Of a DNA stretch of 64,000 nucleotides, positions 8,633 to 16,059 are shown piece after piece; position 1 is the first letter of the stretch, and every line of letters starts with the position of its first letter. This DNA is from Chitinophagales bacterium. Lineage in GTDB: Bacteria; Bacteroidota; Bacteroidia; Chitinophagales; Saprospiraceae. The stretch is from assembly GCA_017303475.1 (NCBI GenBank), contig JAFLBO010000012.1:117869-181868 (forward strand), read 5' to 3'. The position numbers and the translations under genes are program-made. The notes beneath the pieces were generated by a model, which had not been told where the DNA came from, made no database searches, and saw nothing but the letters and a program-made list of their open reading frames with translations.

Positions 8633-10033
8633 ATGAAAATTCTATCCATTTTTCGCATATTTTCCAAAAAAGACTGGCATTGGATGCAAAAATTTATTGA
8701 AAGCCCGGTGTTTAACCAGCACGAACCGGTGCAACAATTATTTCGATTTTTGCGCAAACAGGATTTAAGTAACGACATTAGCTTTTCCTCGGATTTTTTA
8801 CACAAAAAAGCCTTCAGAAATTCTTCATTTGACGCTTCAAAAATCCACCATACCACGCATTATTTGCTTCAGGCAACGGAAAACTACCTGGCTTGGGACG
8901 AATGGTGGAATGATGAAGCTGGCAAAGGGCGCTACCTGCTACAGGCCCTAAGGCATCGGGGCTTGAGTCGGCAATTTGAGGAACAACTGCACAAAGTGGG
9001 TCAAAAAGTAGAAAATCAGCCATTAAGACATGCAGAGCACTACCGGTTTCGGTATGAATTGGCGCTGGAAGCATACCAGCATGCCCTTCATGAAACCGGT
9101 CGAAGCACGCCGGAACAGCTTCAGGAGTTTACCAACTGGCACGACATTTCATTTTTAGCGGAAAAACTCAAATTCGCCTGCGGCATTTTTAGTCACCAGC
9201 GTTTCATGCAGCAAAAGATTGAAAACGATCTTTTACCCATGATCCTGGCCTATGTGGAATCAAAACCTGAATTGTTGCAATACCCGGCCATTGCGGTGTA
9301 TTATCATGGATACCAGTCGTTGAGTAATCCGGGAGAAGACCGGCATTTTTATGCGTTGAAGGAATGGCTGGCTGACGCGGCCGGTTTATTCCCCTTGCCG
9401 GAATTGCGGGCTGTGTATTTGATTGGGGTAAATTTTTGCATTAACCGGATCAATCTGCGCCAGGAGCAATTTCTCCGGGAAATCTTTGACTTGTACCGGT
9501 CCGGACTGGAATCGGAAGTATTTTTGGAAAACGGGCAAATAACCCGACTCACTTACACCAATATTGCCTTTGCTGCCATGCGTTTGCGTGAGTTTGAGTG
9601 GGTGTTGCATTTTTTGAACCAATACAGAGAGCATCTGCCTGAAGTGCAGCGTCAGGGCACCTATTCGTTCAATCTGGCTCGTTTTTATTGTGAAAAGGGT
9701 GATTATCGTCAGGCCATGGCCCTGCTGCTGGAAATGGACTTTGATGACGTGTCGCATAATCTAACCGCCAAAGCTATGCTGGCAAAAATGTATTGGGAAA
9801 CAGGAGAGATTGTGGCGCTGGATAGTTTGCTGGCGAGTTTTGCCGCTTATCTGCGGAGAAAGAGGCAGGTATCAGAACAGCAGCGCCAGGCCTATCGCAA
9901 TTTTGTTTACTTCCTCAAGAAAAGCATTGCGTTGCCGCCTGGCGACAAGGCCAAAAAAGCCAGGCTGAGGGAAGAAATCAAAGGAAGCGTATTGGTAGCG
10001 GAAAAGGAATGGATGGTGAAAATACATGAGTGA
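8633..10033 (+). CDS. All-helical TPR-like cytoplasmic protein, paralogue of the gene at 38414
   Basis: The protein has 466 residues. The start is the ATG at 8633 rather than the one at 8567, which lies inside the palindrome, because the paralogue at 38414 aligns from this point. The sequence is nearly all alpha-helix, Leu/Tyr/Glu rich, without signal peptide or membrane segment. It resembles degenerate TPR solenoids; the last third (NLARFYCEKGDYRQA, TAKAMLAKMYWETG) has TPR spacing. Conserved with the paralogue are an N-terminal W-x4-ES/EA-P-x-FN motif, YLRR near the end and a KK-x-x-x motif. I do not recognise a named family; the function is unknown. The stop codon lies in a tandem repeat. 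Confidence 0.8.
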   Translation: MKILSIFRIFSKKDWHWMQKFIESPVFNQHEPVQQLFRFLRKQDLSNDISFSSDFLHKKAFRNSSFDASKIHHTTHYLLQATENYLAWDEWWNDEAGKGRYLLQALRHRGLSRQFEEQLHKVGQKVENQPLRHAEHYRFRYELALEAYQHALHETGRSTPEQLQEFTNWHDISFLAEKLKFACGIFSHQRFMQQKIENDLLPMILAYVESKPELLQYPAIAVYYHGYQSLSNPGEDRHFYALKEWLADAAGLFPLPELRAVYLIGVNFCINRINLRQEQFLREIFDLYRSGLESEVFLENGQITRLTYTNIAFAAMRLREFEWVLHFLNQYREHLPEVQRQGTYSFNLARFYCEKGDYRQAMALLLEMDFDDVSHNLTAKAMLAKMYWETGEIVALDSLLASFAAYLRRKRQVSEQQRQAYRNFVYFLKKSIALPPGDKAKKARLREEIKGSVLVAEKEWMVKIHE

Positions 10034-10089
10034 AGAGTACATGATTGAAGAGTACATGAGTGAAGAGTACATGATTACATGATTGAAGA
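10025..10089 (+). repeat. Tandem repeat of a 15-nt GTGAAGAGTACATGA-like unit
   Basis: Units such as GTGAAGAGTACATGA and TTGAAGAGTACATGA recur about four times. The first includes the TGA stop of the preceding gene (10031-10033). No hairpin is evident. Confidence 0.8.
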
Positions 10090-10191
10090 GGGGGGCGCTG
10101 CGTTTATGTTTGGTGCGCAGCCGGGACAAGGGTGAATCTGTGGTGCCGCAGGCAACGTTTCCCCCTCATTGGGGCGCCATATCTATTACTT

Positions 10192-11163
10192 ATGAAAAAA
10201 CGAATATTTACCCTGAACATCCTGTTGCTATTGGTTTTGCCCACATGGGCCCAAACGATGGAAAGCGACACCATTGGACAGTACCATTCCGGCCAGATAT
10301 CTGCATCGTGGGATCGCATCACTCGACACAAACTGGTACAAAACAAGACCCTTTATCTACAGGAAAAATATACCAATGGCAACCGGGCCTGTGAGTATTT
10401 CCGCTACTCAGACAGCACCTTTTACTACATAGAATACTATGAATTGCCGGATACGTCTGACAGGTACAGGTGGAGTTTTTGGGGAATTAAAAGGGAGGGT
10501 ATGGTGGTAATATCTAATAAGCACTCCACTTATACCATCGTAACGTTTAATCTGGAGACGTATGAGGAACATGAGTTTTTTGACACCCTTTTGTTACCGG
10601 TTGGGAAGTGGCAGTTTTATTACCCGAATGGCACAAACAGGGCTATAGGCAGCTATAAACATTACCTAAAAGAAGGTGAGTGGTTGTATTATGATGCATT
10701 CGAACAACCCGACTCCACCATACAATACAACAAGGGAGTTGCAGAAAATATCGTGTACAATAATGTAACAGGCCATAAATCATTGGAGGCTACCACTTGC
10801 GCGCTCCAACAGTTCTGGCTTATTCATGATTACAGTGCTAACGGGAGCTACACACCTAACCCATTTTTTAAGGACTACAGGTTTCTGTATGCAGCACCCG
10901 CAGTCTCTGGCGTGGGCGAGATTTACCATTTTCGCCCTAACGGCGTTTTAGGTTTTACCCAAACTAAAGTGGTAAAGACAGATTATTTAAAAGGCGTCGA
11001 AGGTCTTTCTATCATCCAAAAATATGATATAGGCAAAAACACAACAGGTGCCTGGCGCCTTCTCAACTACCACCAATTAGAAATCACCCTCGACAACCAG
11101 AAAGTGATGTACGAGATTGAGTACCTGTGTGATAGGTATATGCGCTGGAAAATAATTCCCTGA
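10192..11163 (+). CDS. Exported protein with MORN/YwqK-like antitoxin-type repeats
   Basis: The start at 10192 (323 residues) gives a clean signal peptide, MKKRIFTLNILLLLVLPTWAQ; an upstream GTG/ATG extension would put basic residues before it. The body contains MORN-like tandem strands of the YwqK type, best seen around residues 140-190 (VGKWQFYYPNGT, KEGEWLYYDAF), a motif found in many small periplasmic or surface proteins of Bacteroidota. The C-terminal 80 residues have lipocalin-like beta strands (GAWRLLNYHQLEITLDNQ). No sorting domain is present, so it probably stays in the periplasm. The function is unknown. Confidence 0.75.
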   Translation: MKKRIFTLNILLLLVLPTWAQTMESDTIGQYHSGQISASWDRITRHKLVQNKTLYLQEKYTNGNRACEYFRYSDSTFYYIEYYELPDTSDRYRWSFWGIKREGMVVISNKHSTYTIVTFNLETYEEHEFFDTLLLPVGKWQFYYPNGTNRAIGSYKHYLKEGEWLYYDAFEQPDSTIQYNKGVAENIVYNNVTGHKSLEATTCALQQFWLIHDYSANGSYTPNPFFKDYRFLYAAPAVSGVGEIYHFRPNGVLGFTQTKVVKTDYLKGVEGLSIIQKYDIGKNTTGAWRLLNYHQLEITLDNQKVMYEIEYLCDRYMRWKIIP

Positions 11164-11199
11164 AGGATGAGGTAAGACTTGCAGAAGCAAATGGATTCA

Positions 11200-11540
11200 G
11201 ACCTCGTAGGTTTGTCAAAACCTACGGTATGTACACAAGTTATATATGGATGTTAAGGCAATCTGGAAACACATCTAACATCTTGTAACCACTCGTTTTA
11301 ACGAGTGGCCAGGAATACCCCACTATTCACATCTAGCATCTTTGCAGAGCATCAGCATCCATAACCTCTTGAAGATGTGATGCTTTGTAAAGATGCTAGA
11401 TGTAATGGGGGGGCGACTTTTGCCCGCCGTTAAAACAGCGGGTTACAAGATGTTAGATGTTATGAGTGGGGCTAACCTCAGAAATTGATTCTCCATTTAA
11501 CTTGTGTACATACCTTAGGTTTGTCAAAACCTACGAGGTC
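11200..11540. repeat. Nested inverted-repeat cluster filling the convergent intergenic region
   Basis: This 381-nt gap between convergent genes holds no gene. Outer arms 11200-11241 and 11499-11540 are 42-nt inverted copies; each contains its own small hairpin (GTAGGTTTGTCAAAACCTAC). Inside are a 20-nt pair (11271-11290 with 11441-11460), a 15-nt pair ACATCTAGCATCTTT (11329-11343 with 11389-11403), and two local hairpins at 11289-11308 and 11424-11442. A related fragment, AAGATGATAGATGTAATGGG, occurs near 63658. Confidence 0.85.
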
Positions 11541-11544
11541 ACAC

Positions 11545-13530
11545 TCACTTCTTCAACGACGGATCCACTGCATACGCCTTTTCAAACCATTCCGTTGATT
11601 TTTCAGGCTGGCCCATGTCTTTATATGCAGACCCGATGTAGAAATAGAGCGTACCTGATTTGGTATTGTCCGCAAATTTGAGACCCTCTTTCCATTGTTC
11701 AATAGCCTCCGGGAATTTGCGCTGCATGGCCAGAATAGCCCCAAGGTTGCGGCGACCGTCTACAAACCGCGGATCAAACTCCACTGCCTTGCGGTACACC
11801 TCCTCAGCTTTTTCGGGCTGATTGCGGGTGAAGTAGATCTTACCCATATTAGACAGCACCTCGGAGTTGTTGTACCTGTATTTCAACGATTCCTGATAAT
11901 CTGCCAAGGCCTGATCCCAGGCTGCTTTTTGCTCTGCCGGGTCCTTGAGTACTTCACCCAATCGGAAATATGCCAGGCCGCGGCTTCCGTATGCATCGTG
12001 GTATTTTGGGTAGAGCTCAATACATTTATCGTAGCAGGCAATGCCTTTGCGCACCATTTCCACGTCTTTTACCACACTTTCTTTTTCGTCCATACCCTGG
12101 CGCACTACTTCCAGCGCATTATGGTAGTTCAGCTTGGCACAATTGGGCGAGCTGGGCAGATCTGCCGCATACAGGGAGGCACTGTCGTACCAGGCGCCAT
12201 TACGGAAAACAGTTTTGAGCGAATATGCAGCCAACAAAGCGCCCACAACAATCCACAACATCGTTCCCTTGCCGTTGGGATTCCAGATCTGCTTCATATC
12301 GTCGATCTTGAAGAGCTTGCCGAATAACCAGGCAACGCCCAGGGCAAAACCGAACGATGGAATATACAACAAGCGTTCGCCGTACGAGGTACCGATCATC
12401 ATCAGCACGTTGCTGAAAACGGAGAAAGTGGCCAGGTAAAACAGGATAGCGAACGACAGGAAATGCCGTTTGGGCAATTGCACGAGCGCCCACACGCCCA
12501 TGCCCACATAAGAGAAAAAGCCAGCCAGCGCACGCCAATCGCTAAAGCTCACCGCCTTGACCTGCGGATAGCCCATATCGCATACCAATGGATGCGGGAA
12601 AATCAGCGTCCACAGGTAGCGGCCGCACATCATGAAGGCAGAGGCCAGGCGTTCGCCCTGATTTTTGCTTTCCACCATGAAATTATCCAGAATGGAGTAT
12701 GCTTCCTGATACGGTTGCGCATCCAGGATTTTTTTGCGTACCAGCAGGAAAATCACCGCAGGAACCAACAACGCACCCACCACTTTGATGATTTTATTGG
12801 TTGCAGCAGGTGCAAAATACCAGATGGCCAGCGGGTATACCGCCAGCAGGGTGATGGCACTTTCCTTCGAGAACATGGCAATACCGTAACAAATCACGGC
12901 CATGATGAGCCATTTAGCCTGATCCTTTCCAATGTATTCCCAGATGGCGCGCAGGGTGAGCGTGCCAAAAAGCATGGCCAGAATTTCGTCGCGGCTTTTG
13001 ATGTTGGCTACTACTTCGGTGTGTATAGGGTGAGCCATAAACACCAGCACCGCTATGGCTGCCAGTACCGGAGGATGCCCTGCCAGCACCCGACGCCAGG
13101 TAGACCAAAGTACCCAACCTGTAAGGCCGTAGAACAAAACGTTCATGAAGTGCCCCAGAAACGGTTTATCGGGCGACATCTGCCATTCCCAGGCAAACAT
13201 AGTGAGCGGAATGGGGCGATAGAGAGAGCCCGGGCTGTTCCAGGAACCAAAACGGTATTCCGTGGAAAAGATCAGACCAATATTTTTCAATCCGCCCTTG
13301 GTAATCCAGTTGGATTTAATGATAGAAAAATCATCGAGCGTATACTGATGCCCCAGGGTATTGAGGTACAATACCACGCCGAGCAGGGCGGCAGCAAGTC
13401 CAACCCACATAACACCCTGAATATCAGAGTCGGGAAGCAAGACTGTGGAAGTTCTGGAATTGGATGATTTGGCAGGTGCAGCCACTTTTTTGGGCTGGGA
13501 CGCCGGTCTCTGTGATTTTTGTTTTGACAT
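11545..13530 (-). CDS. TMTC-like GT-C membrane glycosyltransferase with C-terminal TPRs
   Basis: The protein has 661 residues. A basic Ser/Lys/Ala-rich cytoplasmic tail (1-30) leads into about ten hydrophobic segments (37-430). The first extracytoplasmic loop carries the acidic pair YTLDDFS (about 58-64) and SLYRPIPLTMF (about 102-112). Next come HPIHTEVVANIKSRDE (about 167-182) and MFSKESAIT (about 219-227). This order matches the eukaryotic and bacterial TMTC family of O-mannosyltransferases of GT-C type. Residues about 460-655 form three or more TPRs (KYRYNNSEVLSNMGKIYF, AVEFDPRFVDGRRNLGAI). The likely role is lipid-linked sugar transfer to exported proteins; the substrate is unknown. It is convergent with the preceding gene across the nested repeat region. 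Confidence 0.75.
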   Translation of the reverse strand: MSKQKSQRPASQPKKVAAPAKSSNSRTSTVLLPDSDIQGVMWVGLAAALLGVVLYLNTLGHQYTLDDFSIIKSNWITKGGLKNIGLIFSTEYRFGSWNSPGSLYRPIPLTMFAWEWQMSPDKPFLGHFMNVLFYGLTGWVLWSTWRRVLAGHPPVLAAIAVLVFMAHPIHTEVVANIKSRDEILAMLFGTLTLRAIWEYIGKDQAKWLIMAVICYGIAMFSKESAITLLAVYPLAIWYFAPAATNKIIKVVGALLVPAVIFLLVRKKILDAQPYQEAYSILDNFMVESKNQGERLASAFMMCGRYLWTLIFPHPLVCDMGYPQVKAVSFSDWRALAGFFSYVGMGVWALVQLPKRHFLSFAILFYLATFSVFSNVLMMIGTSYGERLLYIPSFGFALGVAWLFGKLFKIDDMKQIWNPNGKGTMLWIVVGALLAAYSLKTVFRNGAWYDSASLYAADLPSSPNCAKLNYHNALEVVRQGMDEKESVVKDVEMVRKGIACYDKCIELYPKYHDAYGSRGLAYFRLGEVLKDPAEQKAAWDQALADYQESLKYRYNNSEVLSNMGKIYFTRNQPEKAEEVYRKAVEFDPRFVDGRRNLGAILAMQRKFPEAIEQWKEGLKFADNTKSGTLYFYIGSAYKDMGQPEKSTEWFEKAYAVDPSLKK

Positions 13531-13555
13531 GTTGATGTCCGGATTTTTTCGCGGG

Positions 13556-13585
13556 CTAATGTACGACGACTTGTTTTACCGCAAA
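13556..13585 (-). promoter_or_regulatory. Possible promoter of the TMTC-like gene
   Basis: The minus strand has TTTG (13582-13585), an 18-nt spacer and TACATTAG (13556-13563), one mismatch from TAnnTTTG, 25 nt before the ATG. Confidence 0.35.
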
Positions 13586-13724
13586 AATTAGCGAATTGAC
13601 CGATTTCTTTTGAGGGGTTAAAAGGTTTGCACCTACATTCGCCAGAAGAATTATGCTGTAGCCGGGCATTCGCGCCTTTCAGGCAGTATTTTTCCGACTG
13701 TTCAATCACTATATTTCTGTATCC

Positions 13725-15977
13725 ATGAACCTTCGCTTGCTGGCGCTATTTTGCCTACCCATTACTGTTTCGGCCCAAAATCTTTATGATCCTGCTGTTG
13801 TGCAGGAAATCAAACTCACGTTTTATCAAAGCAACTGGGATTACAAACTGGACTCCCTGAAAGCCATAGACAACGGAGATTACCTGCTGGCTAAGTCGGT
13901 GGAAATTAATGGTATTTTATTCGATTCTGTTGGGGTAAAATACAAAGGGAACAGTTCTTACAGCGCAAACAACAACAAAAACCCCTTGCATATTGAGCTG
14001 AATTTTGTCAAAAAAGGACAAAGCTACAATGGCATCAAAGATATTAAACTGGGCAACGGCTTTGCGGACCCATCCTTCGTTCGAGAGCCATTTTCTTATG
14101 AAATTGCCCGAAAATACATGGATGCTCCGCTTTCCAACCACGCCAAGGTATGGATAAATGGCACTTATTGGGGAGTTTATTCCAATACAGAGAGCATCAA
14201 CAAATCTTTCCTGCAAAAACATTTTGCCACCAACGGCGACAATGCATTTTTCAAATGCAATCCGGAGGATTTTGGCGGACCAGGCACGGGTGGCAATTAC
14301 CCTGATCTGGTGTACAGCAGCGCTGACAGCGCTTTTTACTACAACAAATATGATATCCAGTCAGATTACGGATGGGCAGAATTGCTGGATTTGATGGAAA
14401 CGCTGAAAAACAACCCCAACAGCGTGGAAAGTGTATTGGATGTTGACCGTGCGCTCTGGATGCTGGCGTTTAACAATGTGCTGGTGAACCTGGATTCCTA
14501 TACCGGTGCGTTTGGCCAGAACTACTACTTATATTACGACGAAAACGATCGTTTTTTGAGCACTTTGTGGGACTTGAACATGAGTTTCGGTGGATTCCCC
14601 CTGCTGAGCGCCAATCAGATGCTTTCACAAACCCAGATGAAACAATTGGATCCTTTGGTGCAATCCACTAACTCCAGCAGGCCACTGATCAAGCAACTGC
14701 TTGCCAACCCGACCTGGAAACGCATGTATTTGGCGCATCTCAAAACCATTTTGACGGAGAATTTTGCTTCTGAAGACGATTATAAGGATCGCGCGCTGGA
14801 AATGCAGGCCTTGATTGACGCGGCTGTGCAGTCAGATACCAAGAAGTTTTATTCCTATGCCAACTTCCAGGCAAACGTAACCAGTTCAGTCAACACTGGT
14901 GGTGGAGGTGGATTTGGCACAGTTCCTGGCATTTCTGATTTGATGAATGCGCGGTATAACTACCTGATCAGCAATGCGAACCTGACAGCACAGGCGCCTT
15001 CCATAAGCAATGTGAGCGGTAGCGGCACCAGCACCTATTGGGTAACAGCGCAGGTAAGCAATGCCGTTACAATAACCCTTGCCTGGCGGGAAGATTCTTC
15101 GGATGTGTTCCAGAAGGTAAGCATGCTGGACGATGGTCTGCACCAGGATGGCGCGGCAGGCGATGGCATATTTGGCGCCTCGTTTGTCATGCTGGATCCA
15201 ACCATGCAATACTACATATATGCAGAAAACGCACAGGCAGGCATCTTCAGTCCGGCTCGTGCCGAGCATGAATTTTATATGGCAACCCCAAACTTGCCCA
15301 ATGCCGGGGATGTAGTGATCAATGAAATTTTGGCAGATAATGAAAGTGGAGAGGCCGACGAAGCCGGCGAGTTGGAAGACTGGGTGGAATTGTACAACAA
15401 CACCAGTCTGCCCGTGAGCCTTTTTGGCCTATATCTGTCTGACGACCCCGCAGAACGCAATAAATGGGCATTCCCAGCCAATGTGAGCATTCCGGCAAAT
15501 GGCTATTTGATTGTGTGGATGGACAACGACGATCTTCAAGGTCCATTCCACGCCAATTTCAAACTGGCGGCGGGCGGCGAGACCCTGATACTTTCCAACG
15601 GAACCTCCACCGTGCTGGATGAGGTAACTTTTGGCCAGCAACTACCCGATATAACTTATGGTCGTTATCCGAATGGCACCGGCAGTTTCACGTTCATGCC
15701 GCCTACCTATAGCGCACAAAACTCACTGACGATTGATACCAATGAACCTCAGAACGAGGTCACTTTGCGCATCTTACCCAACCCCAACTACGGACAATTC
15801 CGTTTGGAATCCAGCAAGCCGCTTTCACAGGTGCGCGTGCTTAATGCCTGGGGCCAGCAAGTGTTTAGTCAGTTTCCTGATCAGGCAAGCAGCGTAACAC
15901 TACAATTAGAATCTTTACCCGCAGGCGTTTATTGGATCAATACCGATCTTGGGCAAACCCGGTTCGTAAAAATGTAA
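13725..15977 (+). CDS. Secreted CotH kinase with lamin-tail domain and T9SS type A signal
   Basis: The protein has 750 residues with signal peptide MNLRLLALFCLPITVSAQ. Residues about 25-420 form a CotH kinase domain: GVKYKGNSSY near 66, WINGTYWGVYSNTESINKSF near 143-162, N-x-D in VLVNLDSYTG near 257, and LWDLNMSFGG near 281-290, where the family has its metal-binding Asp. A Gly-rich linker and Ig-like strands follow. A lamin-tail domain (LTD) spans about 525-665 (VVINEILADN, DWVELYN), and a type A sorting domain about 677-750. CotH enzymes phosphorylate proteins (B. subtilis spore coat); here the target is presumably extracellular. It is first of five same-strand genes. TATATTTC lies just 7 nt before the ATG, too close to be a confident promoter. 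Confidence 0.85.
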   Translation: MNLRLLALFCLPITVSAQNLYDPAVVQEIKLTFYQSNWDYKLDSLKAIDNGDYLLAKSVEINGILFDSVGVKYKGNSSYSANNNKNPLHIELNFVKKGQSYNGIKDIKLGNGFADPSFVREPFSYEIARKYMDAPLSNHAKVWINGTYWGVYSNTESINKSFLQKHFATNGDNAFFKCNPEDFGGPGTGGNYPDLVYSSADSAFYYNKYDIQSDYGWAELLDLMETLKNNPNSVESVLDVDRALWMLAFNNVLVNLDSYTGAFGQNYYLYYDENDRFLSTLWDLNMSFGGFPLLSANQMLSQTQMKQLDPLVQSTNSSRPLIKQLLANPTWKRMYLAHLKTILTENFASEDDYKDRALEMQALIDAAVQSDTKKFYSYANFQANVTSSVNTGGGGGFGTVPGISDLMNARYNYLISNANLTAQAPSISNVSGSGTSTYWVTAQVSNAVTITLAWREDSSDVFQKVSMLDDGLHQDGAAGDGIFGASFVMLDPTMQYYIYAENAQAGIFSPARAEHEFYMATPNLPNAGDVVINEILADNESGEADEAGELEDWVELYNNTSLPVSLFGLYLSDDPAERNKWAFPANVSIPANGYLIVWMDNDDLQGPFHANFKLAAGGETLILSNGTSTVLDEVTFGQQLPDITYGRYPNGTGSFTFMPPTYSAQNSLTIDTNEPQNEVTLRILPNPNYGQFRLESSKPLSQVRVLNAWGQQVFSQFPDQASSVTLQLESLPAGVYWINTDLGQTRFVKM

Positions 15978-16059
15978 ACCCTATTTCCCGGAGTTAGCAT
16001 CCCGCCAAGCTGAACGCCAACTCAAGCACCCAAACACTCAACAACTCAAACACTCTTTT

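Noticed and set aside
12463..13467. 334-codon plus-strand frame opposite the TMTC-like gene
   Set aside because: It is a His/Gln/Arg-rich shadow; the minus-strand protein has clear membrane segments and TPRs.
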